Assembly (NCBI RefSeq): GCF_029846715.1
Contig: NZ_JARVWW010000011.1
Coordinates: 62,001 to 126,000 of the forward strand
Length of the DNA stretch: 64,000 nucleotides
Direction: 5' to 3'
Origin: Bradyrhizobium nivariense
GTDB taxonomy: Bacteria; Pseudomonadota; Alphaproteobacteria; Rhizobiales; Xanthobacteraceae
Position 1 is the first letter of the stretch, and every line of letters begins with the position of its first letter. A model generated the notes under the pieces. That model was not told the DNA's origin. It saw only the letters and a program-made list of their open reading frames with translations, and did not search any database. Below, piece after piece: positions 24,640-33,446 of the stretch. Both the position numbers and the translations under genes were made by a program.

Positions 24640-26058
24640 TTACGACCTTTGATAGTCGTCTTCAATCCGGATGATGTCGTCTTCCCCGAGATAGCTTCCA
24701 GTCTGGACCTCGATCAGTTCCAGCATGATCTTGCCGGGGTTCTCCATCCGGTGCACCGCGCCCATCGGGATGTAGATCGACTCGTTCTCGTGCACCGTCT
24801 TGACGGTCTCGTTGACGGTGACGCGGGCTGCGCCGCGGACCACGATCCAGTGTTCGGCGCGATGATGGTGCTTCTGCAGCGATAGACGTCCGCCCGGCTT
24901 CACCACGATGCGCTTGACCTGGTGGCGCTCGCCATTGTCGACCGACTGGTAGCTGCCCCAGGGCCGATGCACCTTGAGATGCTCCTCGGTGACCTTCGGT
25001 GCGACCGCCTTGAGCTTGGTCACGAGCCGCTTCAGGCCGTTGGCATCCTTCTGGCGCGAGACGAGGACTGCGTCTGCAGTCGCCACCACGATGAGATCGT
25101 CGACGCCTTCGAGTGCGACCAGTGCAGAGTCGGTGGTGACATTGCAGTTGCGGGAGTCTTCGAACACGGCGGTGCCGTGCGCGGCATTGCCTTGCGCGTC
25201 CTTCTCCGACAATTCCCACACCGCGTGCCAGGAGCCGACGTCGGACCAGCCGCAGGACACCGGCACGACCGCGGCGCGCGAGGTCTTCTCCATCACCGCA
25301 TAGTCGATCGAGATCGCCTTGGCCGCGCCGAACGCCTCGGGCTCCACCGTCACGAAGCCGAGATCGCGGCCGGCATTGGTAACAGCATTGGAAATCGCCT
25401 CCACGCTCGCCGCGTCGACCTTGCGGTATTCGTCGAGCAACACAGTGGCCGGGAACATGAAGTTGCCGCTGTTCCAGAGATAGCCGGAATTGACGTAGTC
25501 GGCCGCCTTCACGGCATCCGGCTTCTCGACGAAGCGCGTGACTGCGTGCACCGTGCCGGAGATCGCCTCGCCCGGGCTGATATAGCCGTATTCGGTCGCC
25601 GGCCGCTCCGGCTTGACGCCGAAGGTGACGATGCGCCCGGCGCTCGCGGCGGTGAGGCCTTCGCGGCACGCCGCGACGAAGGCGGCATTGTCCTGCACCA
25701 CGTGGTCGGCGGCGAGCGCGAGCACGATGGCTTCAGTCGAGCGGTTCTGCGCGAACACCGCGCCTGCGGCGATCGCCGGACCGGAATCGCGCCGCATCGG
25801 CTCGAGGATCACGTCGGCCTCGATGCCGATCTCGGCGAGCTGATCGAGCACCATGAAGCGATAGGACGCATTGGTGATGACGATCGGACGATCGAACAGC
25901 GAGGCCTCCGAGACGCGCAGCAGCGTGTCCTGGAAGGTCGAGCGCGTGCCGAACAGCGGCAGGAATTGCTTGGGGCGCACCTCGCGCGAGGCCGGCCACA
26001 GCCGCGTTCCGGCACCGCCGCACATGATCAGGGGGATAATGCGTTTGTCCATCGTCAT
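24640..26058 (-). CDS. Mannose-1-phosphate guanylyltransferase / mannose-6-phosphate isomerase
   Basis: A 472-residue bifunctional ManC/XanB-type enzyme. The nucleotidyltransferase half starts PLIMCGGAGTRLWPASRE (MCGGAGTRLWP, ~10-20) with KQFLPL next; FVEKP, the sugar-binding region, lies near 175. The C-terminal cupin isomerase half has HRPWGSYQSVD, GGRLSLQKHHHRAEHWIVV (metal ligands in QKHHHRAEHW) and GAVHRMENPG. Together they would make GDP-mannose from Man-6-P/Man-1-P for LPS. The ATG at 26058 starts one base past the stop of the upstream epimerase gene, so they are co-transcribed. An ATG two codons later is an alternative. Confidence 0.92.
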   Translation of the reverse strand: MTMDKRIIPLIMCGGAGTRLWPASREVRPKQFLPLFGTRSTFQDTLLRVSEASLFDRPIVITNASYRFMVLDQLAEIGIEADVILEPMRRDSGPAIAAGAVFAQNRSTEAIVLALAADHVVQDNAAFVAACREGLTAASAGRIVTFGVKPERPATEYGYISPGEAISGTVHAVTRFVEKPDAVKAADYVNSGYLWNSGNFMFPATVLLDEYRKVDAASVEAISNAVTNAGRDLGFVTVEPEAFGAAKAISIDYAVMEKTSRAAVVPVSCGWSDVGSWHAVWELSEKDAQGNAAHGTAVFEDSRNCNVTTDSALVALEGVDDLIVVATADAVLVSRQKDANGLKRLVTKLKAVAPKVTEEHLKVHRPWGSYQSVDNGERHQVKRIVVKPGGRLSLQKHHHRAEHWIVVRGAARVTVNETVKTVHENESIYIPMGAVHRMENPGKIMLELIEVQTGSYLGEDDIIRIEDDYQRS

Positions 26059-26059
26059 T

Positions 26060-27049
26060 TCAAACCTTGAAGTAGTCCCGATACCAGGTGACAAAATTAC
26101 GAACCCCGAGCGCGATCGGCGTTGACGGTGCAAAGCCGGTGTCGCGCATCAGATCCTCGACATCCGCGAACGTTTCCAAAACGTCTCCCGGCTGCATCGG
26201 CAGCAATTCTTTGACCGCCGTCCGACCCAGCTCCTGCTCCAGAAGTCCGACGACATGCATCAGCTCTTCCGGATGGTGGTTGCCGACATTGTAGACCTTA
26301 GACGGCGCATTTGCGGCAGCCGGGTCATCCGCGGGCACTCGATCAATCAGCTTGGATACTACACGAGTGACGTCGTCAATATAGGTGAAGTCGCGACGCA
26401 TTTTGCCATGGTTAAAGAGCCGGATCGGCCTGTCGGCCATGATGGCGTTCACGAACAGAAACATGGCCATATCGGGCCGACCCCAGGGGCCGTAGATGGT
26501 AAAGAAGCGCAGGCCCGTGACCGGCAGCCGGTAGAGATGGCTGTAGGACTGCGCCATCAGTTCGTTCGCCTTCTTGGTCGCGGCGTAGAGGCTCACGGGA
26601 TGGTCGGTCCGGTCCTGCACGGCAAATGGCAGTTTTGTGTTGGCGCCATAAACGGAGGATGACGAGGCGTAGACGAGATGACGGCAGCCATTGTGCCGAC
26701 AGCCCTCCAGCACGTTGAGAAAGCCCTGGAGATTGGAATCGGCGTAGGCGTGCGGCTGCTCGATCGAGTAGCGCACGCCGGCCTGGGCCGCGAGGTGGAC
26801 GACTTTGGCAAATCGGTGTCGCGCAAACAGTGCCGCGATGGTCTCGCGGTCGGCGAGATCAGCCTCGACGAAGCAGAAACGGGAATCGCCGCGCAACAGC
26901 GCAAGGCGCGCCTGCTTCAACGCCGGGTCGTAATAGCTGTTGAGATTGTCGAGCCCGACGACCGGCCGGCCTTCGCCCAAAAGCTGCCGGGCGACGTGAA
27001 AGCCGATGAAACCGGCGGCGCCCGTGACCAAAATCGCCTGATCCGTCAT
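26060..27049 (-). CDS. UDP-glucuronate 4-epimerase-type NAD-dependent epimerase
   Basis: A 329-residue extended SDR. VTGAAGFIGFHVA (~8-20) binds NAD; the catalytic YxxxK is in SLYAATKKANELMA (~152-165) after SSSSVYG; GLRFFTIYGPWGRPDMA is the substrate-loop block typical of UDP-GlcA 4-epimerases (LpsL/CapI group), which make UDP-galacturonate. UDP-GalA is used in LPS core and lipid A of rhizobia, which fits the neighbourhood. Its ATG overlaps the stop of the small gene at 27046-27168 (ATGA), and the GDP-mannose gene follows by one base. Confidence 0.85.
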   Translation of the reverse strand: MTDQAILVTGAAGFIGFHVARQLLGEGRPVVGLDNLNSYYDPALKQARLALLRGDSRFCFVEADLADRETIAALFARHRFAKVVHLAAQAGVRYSIEQPHAYADSNLQGFLNVLEGCRHNGCRHLVYASSSSVYGANTKLPFAVQDRTDHPVSLYAATKKANELMAQSYSHLYRLPVTGLRFFTIYGPWGRPDMAMFLFVNAIMADRPIRLFNHGKMRRDFTYIDDVTRVVSKLIDRVPADDPAAANAPSKVYNVGNHHPEELMHVVGLLEQELGRTAVKELLPMQPGDVLETFADVEDLMRDTGFAPSTPIALGVRNFVTWYRDYFKV

Positions 27050-27168
27050 CCTGTTCCCAAGGAATCCTTCGCCCGATCCGTCGCTCGATCATTCGCCCGC
27101 GGCGCCTCTTTAACCGCCGCATCGAAGGGGTCGCAATAGCCCCGTCGCCCTGCGTGAGGGTTGCTCAT
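27046..27168 (-). CDS. 40-residue small protein overlapping the epimerase start
   Basis: A complete small frame reading MSNPHAGRRGYCDPFDAAV at its start and ending KDSLGTG. The ATG at 27168 has an excellent ribosome-binding site (aggag, about six bases before), and its TGA overlaps the epimerase ATG in an ATGA junction, the usual mark of translational coupling. The peptide is hydrophilic, Arg/Asp/Ala-rich, with one cysteine and no membrane segment. I recognise no family. It may be a small regulatory protein, or simply a leader that brings ribosomes to the weaker epimerase start. Confidence 0.55.
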   Translation of the reverse strand: MSNPHAGRRGYCDPFDAAVKEAPRANDRATDRAKDSLGTG

Positions 27169-27276
27169 GAGAGCTCCTAATAACCGCTATTGCAAGATCG
27201 GCGCCAAAACCATACCAAAGCGGCCGAATTCGGCGCCCTGCGTCGGGTTGCTCAAACCCTGGTTCATGCGGGCGAA

Positions 27277-28236
27277 ATGCGCCGAATCCTGCTGTCGACG
27301 GCCAAGATCCTGATTTCCGGAGCGCTGCTCTACCTGGCGCTGCGCAAGGTCGATCTGTCCGAACTGTTTTCGCGTTTCACCGTGACCAGCCTGTTCTGGA
27401 TCGGGTTGGCGATCGCGATCACGTTCCTGCAAATCTTCGTCGGCGTGCTGCGCTGGCGCGAGATCAGCGCCGCATGCGGCGCCCCGCTCGAGCTCGGCCG
27501 GGCCATGCGCTACAACGTGATCGGATCGTTCTTCAACCAGACCCTGCCGTCGGCGATCGGCGGCGATGCGGTCCGGCTGTGGCTCGTCGCGCGCGCCGGC
27601 GCCGGCTGGCGTGCTGCGACCTACTCGATCTTCGTCGACCGCGCGATCGGCTTGATCGCGCTCGCGATCATTATCGTCGCGAGCCTGCCCTGGAGCTACG
27701 CCCTCATCGCCGATCCGCACGGGCGCTCGGCGCTGCTGCTCGTCGACCTCGCGGCGCTCGCGGGTGGTCTCGGCTTCCTGGTCTTCGGCGGGCTGAAATG
27801 GCGTTGGCTGAGAACCTGGTGGGCCACCCATCACATTCACGCCTGTGCCGTGATCGCCAACCGCGTGATCTTCAGCCGCTCGCGCGGACCGGCCGTCGTG
27901 ATCCTGTCGCTCGTCGTGCATGTGCTGGCCGTCGTGGTCGCCTGGTGCGTCGTGCAGTCGATCGCGGCGCCGGTCGGCTTCAGCGACGTCTTTTTGCTTG
28001 TGCCGCCGGTGATGCTGATCACGATGATGCCGATCTCGATCGCCGGCTGGGGTGTGCGTGAAGCCACCATGGGCCTCGCGTTCGGCTTCGCGGGACTGGC
28101 CGCAAACGAGGGCGTCAACGTCTCACTGCTGTTCGGCGCCGTGTACTTCATCGTGGGCGCGGTCGGCGGCCTGGTCTGGATCCTCAGCGCGGAGAAAGCC
28201 GCGCAGGGGTCGGCGCCGCTCGGGGTGCCGGAGTGA
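27277..28236 (+). CDS. LPG-synthase-like transmembrane protein (UPF0104/YbhN family)
   Basis: A 319-residue polytopic membrane protein of the lysylphosphatidylglycerol-synthase transmembrane family. About eight hydrophobic helices are visible, with the family motif FFNQTLPSAIGGDAVRLWL split as FFNQTLPSAIGGD (~85-97), a basic W-R loop before it, and GWGVREATMG near ~268. It lacks the cytosolic lysyl-transferase domain of MprF, so it is a flippase-like or unknown membrane protein. Genes of this family are common in polysaccharide clusters. The ATG at 27277 begins the first helix; the TTG-initiated extension is hydrophilic noise. The next gene overlaps its stop (GTGA). Confidence 0.8.
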   Translation: MRRILLSTAKILISGALLYLALRKVDLSELFSRFTVTSLFWIGLAIAITFLQIFVGVLRWREISAACGAPLELGRAMRYNVIGSFFNQTLPSAIGGDAVRLWLVARAGAGWRAATYSIFVDRAIGLIALAIIIVASLPWSYALIADPHGRSALLLVDLAALAGGLGFLVFGGLKWRWLRTWWATHHIHACAVIANRVIFSRSRGPAVVILSLVVHVLAVVVAWCVVQSIAAPVGFSDVFLLVPPVMLITMMPISIAGWGVREATMGLAFGFAGLAANEGVNVSLLFGAVYFIVGAVGGLVWILSAEKAAQGSAPLGVPE

Positions 28237-29252
28237 ACGCGGCCGTTGACGCGCTCGGCGCCGTACCCTCGCTGCTTGCTGTTGCGCTCGCCGCGCTGGT
28301 GTCGGCCGTCATCACCTGGACCAGCCGCCCCCTGCTCCAGCGTTACGCATTGGCGCGACCCAACGCGCGGTCCTCGCATCGTATCCCGACCCCGCAGGGT
28401 GCGGGCATCGCCGTGATATCAGCCACGCTGCTGGTCGCATCAGCCTGGGCGGCCTGGGCGAACGTCGCGATTCCGCCGGCGCTGGTCGCTGCGACGGTCT
28501 TGATCGCCCTGGTCGGATTTGCCGACGACATCATGTCGCTGCCGGTGCTCGTGCGCCTCGTGCTGCAGGCCGCAGCCGTCGGCGCTGTCGTGTTCACCGC
28601 GCCCGAGGACGCGCGCATCGTGCCGGCGCTGCCGCTTGCGCTGGAGCGCAGCCTGATCGTGGTCGCCGGAATCTGGTTCGTGAACCTCGTCAACTTCATG
28701 GACGGGCTCGACCTGATGACGGTGGCGGAAGTGGTGCCTGTCACCGCGGCGCTGCTGCTGCTGGGACTGCTCGGCGATTTGTCGTGGCCGGCCGCGCTGA
28801 TCGCCGCGACGCTGTGCGGCGCCATGCTCGGCTTCGCGCCGTTCAACAAGCCGCTCGCAAAAGTCTTCCTGGGCGACGTCGGCAGCCTGCCGATCGGCCT
28901 TTTGCTCGGCTGGTGCCTGCTCGAGCTCGCCTGGCGCGGGCAGCCCGCCGCGGCGCTGCTGCTGCCGGCCTATTACCTCGCGGATGCCACCATCACGCTG
29001 TTTCGCCGCATCGCGCGCCGCGAACAATTCTGGTCGGCGCATCGCTCGCACTTCTACCAGCGCGCCACCGACAACGCCTTCACGGTCCCGCAAGTGATTC
29101 GCGAGGTGTTCGCGCTCAACCTCGTGCTGGCATTGCTTGCCATCGTCACCGTGCGCGCCGGCTCGATGACGATCACGATCCTCTCCCTGCTCGCCGGCGC
29201 GATCGCGATCGGATTCGTGCTGCGGCGCTTCTCCCGCCCTCAGGCGTCCTGA
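28233..29252 (+). CDS. Polyprenyl-phosphate GlcNAc/QuiNAc-1-phosphate transferase (WecA/WbpL/WreU family)
   Basis: A 339-residue polytopic enzyme of the MraY/WecA family that starts O-antigen synthesis by moving a sugar-1-phosphate to undecaprenyl phosphate. Motifs: RSSHRIPTPQGAG (~45-57), the DD pair in GFADDIMSLP (~91-100), NFMDGLDLM (~149-157), LGDVGSLPIG (~211-220) and HRSHFYQRA (~267-275). It starts with GTG inside the upstream stop codon. The neighbouring dehydratase and reductase genes suggest QuiNAc or FucNAc as the first sugar, as for WbpL and WreU. The 3' end overlaps the convergent reductase gene by 13 bases. Confidence 0.88.
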   Translation: MNAAVDALGAVPSLLAVALAALVSAVITWTSRPLLQRYALARPNARSSHRIPTPQGAGIAVISATLLVASAWAAWANVAIPPALVAATVLIALVGFADDIMSLPVLVRLVLQAAAVGAVVFTAPEDARIVPALPLALERSLIVVAGIWFVNLVNFMDGLDLMTVAEVVPVTAALLLLGLLGDLSWPAALIAATLCGAMLGFAPFNKPLAKVFLGDVGSLPIGLLLGWCLLELAWRGQPAAALLLPAYYLADATITLFRRIARREQFWSAHRSHFYQRATDNAFTVPQVIREVFALNLVLALLAIVTVRAGSMTITILSLLAGAIAIGFVLRRFSRPQAS

Positions 29253-30187
29253 GCCGACAGCGCCAGCCGCAAGCCCTCGTCGAGGGAGACCTGCGGCTGC
29301 CAGCCGGTTGCGGTCACCTTGGTGAGGTTGAGCTCGAGCGAGCCGATCAGGCTGTCATGCGTATCCTGCCGGCCCATCATGCTCAGCAGCGTGCTGAGCA
29401 AGTCCGGCGGCATGCCGAACAGCCGCGAGTTCTTGCCGGCAGCTTTCGCCAGCCGCTCGATGAATTCGGGCGTCGAGACCTGCTCCCTGTCGGCCACCAG
29501 GAAGATCTCGAAATTGCTGGCGGGATCGGGATGAGAGAGCCGGCGCAGGATGAACGACGACAGGTTCTGCACGGCAAGGAAGGCGCGGTGATTGCGGATC
29601 GCGGCAAAGGGCAGTGGCAGCCCGAGGTTCACGGCACGCGTCAGCAGCGCGAAATTTCCCTTGGCGCCCGCACCATAGACCAGCGGCGGCCTGATCACCG
29701 AGATCTTCATGGCGCTGTCGCGCGCCAGCGTCTTCAAGCCCGCCTCGGCCGCGGCCTTGGACATGCCGTAGAGGCCGCGCGGCGTCAGGATATCGTCCTC
29801 GCTGAACGGCGCGCGGCCCTCGTTGCTGCGGCCATGCACGAGAACGGTGCTGACGAAGATGAACTGGCGCACGCCGGCCGTCGCCGCACTGCGCGCCAGG
29901 TGCAGCGTGCCCGCGATGTTGACGTTGCGGTAGAGCTGGACCGCATGCTCCTCGTGCTTGTGATGAACCCGCGCGGCGAGATGAACGATTGCGTCGACGC
30001 CTTGAAGCGCGGCCTGCCAGTCGGTTTCGGGGCCGATCGTTTCGATCACGACCTCGTCGTCCATGTCTTCTGATCTGCGCACCGCGCGGCGGACCGACCA
30101 CCCCGCGCGCGCCAGCTCGGGCACGACATGACGGCCGACGAAACCGCTGGCACCCGTCACCAGCACGATTGGCTTGCGTTCGTTCAT
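29240..30187 (-). CDS. NAD-dependent 4-keto-sugar reductase/epimerase (WbpK/WreQ-like)
   Basis: A 315-residue extended SDR. VLVTGASGFVGRHVV (~8-22) binds NAD; VSTVLVHG and the YxxxK in RGLYGMSKAAAEAGL (~137-151) are catalytic; RPPLVYGAGAKGNF follows. This pattern (LYGMSKAAAE, VYGPGVKGNF type) is typical of WbpK/WbpV/WreQ proteins that reduce or epimerise the 4-keto intermediate made by WbpM-type dehydratases, yielding UDP-QuiNAc or UDP-FucNAc. The dehydratase gene is two genes upstream in the same operon. The ATG at 30187 overlaps the stop of the glycosyltransferase gene. The longer frame to 30556 is antisense noise. Confidence 0.8.
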   Translation of the reverse strand: MNERKPIVLVTGASGFVGRHVVPELARAGWSVRRAVRRSEDMDDEVVIETIGPETDWQAALQGVDAIVHLAARVHHKHEEHAVQLYRNVNIAGTLHLARSAATAGVRQFIFVSTVLVHGRSNEGRAPFSEDDILTPRGLYGMSKAAAEAGLKTLARDSAMKISVIRPPLVYGAGAKGNFALLTRAVNLGLPLPFAAIRNHRAFLAVQNLSSFILRRLSHPDPASNFEIFLVADREQVSTPEFIERLAKAAGKNSRLFGMPPDLLSTLLSMMGRQDTHDSLIGSLELNLTKVTATGWQPQVSLDEGLRLALSAQDA

Positions 30188-31404
30188 CGTTGCTCCGCCA
30201 GTTCTGGGTTGCGCAACAATTCGTCGATCAGGGCGGCATAGGCGTTCATCGCGGTGACGCGATCGAACTTCGCTGCCGCCTTCACCGCGCGCTCCGCAAT
30301 AGTGACAACGTCGGAGCGAGACGCCGCGCGGATCGCCTCGGCCAGTTGATCGGCACGGCCGGGCGTCACGACCCAGCCCAGCCCGTTCTCCACCACCGTC
30401 AACGCGGCCTCGGCCTCCGGCTCGGAGACCAGCACCACGGGACGGCCGACCGCCAGCAGATTGTAGAACCGGCTCGGCACCGACACCCCCGCAACGTCCT
30501 TCCGGTACGGAATGATCCAGAGATTGGCGGACGCCAGGAATGCCTCGAGCTCGCAATCCTCGACCCGCGCCACGAAGGAGACATTGGAGAGTTTCGCTTC
30601 GGCCTGCAACTGCTTCAGCCGCTCGAAACCGATGCCCCAGCCGGAGAGCAGGAAGTGGATACCCGGCTCGTCCTTCAAAAGGCGCGCTGCCTCGAATACG
30701 ATCTCCGGATCATGGGTGAAGCCGAGATTGCCCGACAGGCCGACGACGAAACCCGCCGAGAGCGCCTTGCGGAACGGATTATCCGCCGTCACCGGCCGGG
30801 GTGCGGGCACGAGCGTCGCCCAGTTCGGGATGAAGCGGATCTTGTTCCGCGTCATGCCGGAATAGCTCAGCAGCGGCCGTTCCGCATCGCGGCCGATGGT
30901 GATGACGGCATTGAGCGCGCGGAACATCAGGCTGTTGGCGGCGCGCATCGTCATGGTCACGATCGAACCGGGCTTGAGCAGGCCCGCCATCACCAGCACG
31001 TCGGGAAAGAGGTCGTGCATGATCAGCGCCGAGCGCGCGCCCTTCAGCCTTGCCGCCGCCGCGACCGCGTAAGGCAACATGAACGGTGCGGTGACGGTGA
31101 GCACGACGTCACCTCGCCTCAGCTCCCGTGTCAACGCCAGGAACGTGCGCGCCGCGAACAGCAGCTCGGAGACGCCACGCCGCAGCAGCGCCGCCTTGCC
31201 CGCCATCCGGTTCTTGACGGCGACGACGCGCGGCTTGCCCGGGCCGGTCTGCGATGCCGGCAGCGCGCCTGATGAGCCCGACAGCACCACGACCTCGTGA
31301 TCCCCGGCGATGCGGCAGGCGATCTCGGCCATGATCGCCGCCGTCGTGCTCGGATCAGGCGGGTAATGCTGGCTCGCGACGACGATCTTGCCTCGAGGCT
31401 GCAT
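30184..31404 (-). CDS. GT4 glycosyltransferase (WbuB/WcaI-like)
   Basis: A 406-residue GT-B glycosyltransferase. The N-terminus VVASQHYPPDPSTTAAIMAEI (split as VASQHYPPDPSTTA, ~9-22) and the segment MHDLFPDVLVMAGLL are typical of WbuB/WcaI enzymes, some of which transfer an N-acetylated 6-deoxyhexosamine such as FucNAc. The donor domain has VGLSGNLGFTHDPE and the PSRFYNLLAVGRPVVLV block. It probably adds the second sugar to the O-unit. The stop overlaps the next start by four bases, and its own start lies two bases after the dehydratase stop. The ATG at 31404 is the family-typical start. Confidence 0.82.
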   Translation of the reverse strand: MQPRGKIVVASQHYPPDPSTTAAIMAEIACRIAGDHEVVVLSGSSGALPASQTGPGKPRVVAVKNRMAGKAALLRRGVSELLFAARTFLALTRELRRGDVVLTVTAPFMLPYAVAAAARLKGARSALIMHDLFPDVLVMAGLLKPGSIVTMTMRAANSLMFRALNAVITIGRDAERPLLSYSGMTRNKIRFIPNWATLVPAPRPVTADNPFRKALSAGFVVGLSGNLGFTHDPEIVFEAARLLKDEPGIHFLLSGWGIGFERLKQLQAEAKLSNVSFVARVEDCELEAFLASANLWIIPYRKDVAGVSVPSRFYNLLAVGRPVVLVSEPEAEAALTVVENGLGWVVTPGRADQLAEAIRAASRSDVVTIAERAVKAAAKFDRVTAMNAYAALIDELLRNPELAEQR

Positions 31405-31406
31405 GA

Positions 31407-33320
31407 TCAGGCCGCGGTCGACCCGAATTCCGGAACCGCGTCCTTCAGGATGGTCCTGATGGTGGCGCGATCGTCGCGCGCGATCGCCTGCTCCAACGCC
31501 GCAATCCATTTGCGCAGCGTCTGCATCGGCGGCTCGTTCGGCTGCGCGGCCATGATGCCGGCGACGCCGATCTCGCGGGTCGGCTCCTCGGAGGCGAACA
31601 GGATTTCGTGCAGGCGTTCGCCGGGCCGCATGCCCGTGAACACGATTTCGATGTCGTAGCCGGGTTGCAGGCCCGAGAGACGGATCATGCGCTCGGCGAG
31701 ATCGACGATCTTCACCGGCTGGCCCATGTTGAGCACGTACACCGACACGTCCGAACGATGCGTTCCGAGCGCATGCGTTGCCGCCGTGATGACGAGATCG
31801 CAGGCTTCGCGGATGGTCATGAAGTAGCGGACCATGTCGGGATGCGTGACCGTCACGGGACCGCCGGCATCGATCTGGGCCTTGAACTTCGGCACCACCG
31901 AGCCGTTCGACGCCAGCACATTGCCGAACCGGACCGAGATCAGCCGCATCGACCGCCTGGCGCCGCCGTGGCCCGTCGCAAGATCATGGTCGAGCGCCTG
32001 GCAATACATCTCGGCGAAGCGCTTGGTGAGGCCGAGCATCGACACCGGCTCGATCGCCTTGTCGGTCGAGATCATGACCATGGCTTCGGCACCGGCGCTG
32101 TGCGCGGCGTCGGCAACGTTGATCGAGCCGAAGATGTTGGTCTTGACGCCCTCGCTCCAGTCGCGCTCGAGGATCGGCACGTGCTTGAGCGCGGCGGCAT
32201 GGAACACGATGTCCGGCTTGAACTCGGCCATCAGGCGCATGATGCGCTCACGGTCGCGGATGTCGGCGATCCGCCCTTCGATCGAAGCGGCCGTGCCGTG
32301 CGCCGCGAGCGCTTCCGTGACCGCGTAGAGCGCCGGCTCGGAATTTTCCACGATCAGGAGGCGCGCGGCGCCGAACGCGACGACACGCTCGCAGATCTCG
32401 GAACCGATCGAGCCGCCGCCGCCGGTGACGATCACCGCCTTGCCCTCGATCAGGGCCTCGAGCCGCGCATAGTCGATCGTCTCGCTCGGCCGCAGCAGCA
32501 GGTCCTCGACGGCGACCGCCGTGAGCCGGGGCGTATCGCCGCTCTCGAGCGAGGGCATGCGGTTCACGATCACGCCGAGCTTGCGCGCCCGCATCAGGAT
32601 CGATTCGGGATGGGCCTCCGGCTCAAAAGCGGTCGGCGTCATCACGACGCGCGCGATCGGCTTGCCGCGCTTGGCGAAGTCGGCGACGACATCCTCGATG
32701 TCATCGACGCCGCCCAGAACCGGGACGTTGCGGATGGACTGGCCGCGATCGGAACTCGACGGCGACAGCACGCCGACCGGCCAGATGCGCTTGATCGCCC
32801 CACTCTCGATTCCGCGCAACAGCACCTCGGCATCCGCAGCGCGGCCGATCAGCAGCGTCGGCGCGGCATCCCCGATGCGGGCCCGACGCCGCACCCGCGT
32901 ATAGCGGAAATAGCGGTAGGCCATGCGCAACGCGCTGAGGAAGGAGATCTCGAGGAACCAGTAGAGGACGATCGTCACCTTGCCGAGGAAGAAGGCGCCG
33001 CGGACGTTGGGGGCGACGAAGATGTAGTCGAGCACCAGGAGCGCAACCGTCAGCACGGTCGCGACGCGGATGATGTTGAGCGCGTCCGGCAGCGAGATGA
33101 AGCGCCATTTCGTCGTGGTCAGGTTGAAGACGAAGAACACGACCACGCTGAAGGCGAGGAAATAGGGCAGGATCTGGATCAGCAGCGGCAGGCGGTCGAA
33201 GAAACCATCGCCGCCCTCGAAGCGCAGATAGAAGGCAGCGAACAGCGCCGCCGTGGTCGCCAGCAGGTCGTGGAGCGCGATCAGGAAATTGCGCAAGGTG
33301 AGATGCGAAAGACGCGTCAT
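31407..33320 (-). CDS. Membrane UDP-GlcNAc 4,6-dehydratase (WbpM/FlaA1/CapD family)
   Basis: A 637-residue protein with four N-terminal membrane helices (to ~130), a CoA-binding-like Rossmann domain (~140-270) and a C-terminal SDR domain. GKAVIVTGGGGSIGSEICER (GGGGSIGSEI, ~291-300) binds NADP; the active site reads ISTDKAIEPVSMLGLTKRFAE, in which the usual tyrosine is a methionine, as in WbpM (Ser-Met-Lys type). It removes water from UDP-GlcNAc to give the 4-keto-6-deoxy sugar for UDP-QuiNAc/UDP-FucNAc. The ATG at 33320 gives the usual N-terminus; 14-base tandem repeats lie just upstream. Confidence 0.9.
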   Translation of the reverse strand: MTRLSHLTLRNFLIALHDLLATTAALFAAFYLRFEGGDGFFDRLPLLIQILPYFLAFSVVVFFVFNLTTTKWRFISLPDALNIIRVATVLTVALLVLDYIFVAPNVRGAFFLGKVTIVLYWFLEISFLSALRMAYRYFRYTRVRRRARIGDAAPTLLIGRAADAEVLLRGIESGAIKRIWPVGVLSPSSSDRGQSIRNVPVLGGVDDIEDVVADFAKRGKPIARVVMTPTAFEPEAHPESILMRARKLGVIVNRMPSLESGDTPRLTAVAVEDLLLRPSETIDYARLEALIEGKAVIVTGGGGSIGSEICERVVAFGAARLLIVENSEPALYAVTEALAAHGTAASIEGRIADIRDRERIMRLMAEFKPDIVFHAAALKHVPILERDWSEGVKTNIFGSINVADAAHSAGAEAMVMISTDKAIEPVSMLGLTKRFAEMYCQALDHDLATGHGGARRSMRLISVRFGNVLASNGSVVPKFKAQIDAGGPVTVTHPDMVRYFMTIREACDLVITAATHALGTHRSDVSVYVLNMGQPVKIVDLAERMIRLSGLQPGYDIEIVFTGMRPGERLHEILFASEEPTREIGVAGIMAAQPNEPPMQTLRKWIAALEQAIARDDRATIRTILKDAVPEFGSTAA

Positions 33321-33386
33321 CCGCTGACCGATGAAAATCCAGTTAGGTGCAACCTGACCGCGCTGATAACCCATCTCGGCAAGACA

Positions 33387-33428
33387 TGCCAGTCAAGGCT
33401 TGCCAGTAAAGGCTTGCCAGTAAAAGCT
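33387..33428. repeat. Three tandem 14-base repeats between waaL and the dehydratase gene
   Basis: TGCCAGTCAAGGCT, TGCCAGTAAAGGCT, TGCCAGTAAAAGCT, then a partial TGCCAT. They lie 67 bases upstream of the dehydratase start. The units differ by one or two bases, and copy number may vary between strains. Confidence 0.8.
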
Positions 33429-33446
33429 TGCCATCCGCGCGGCCGT

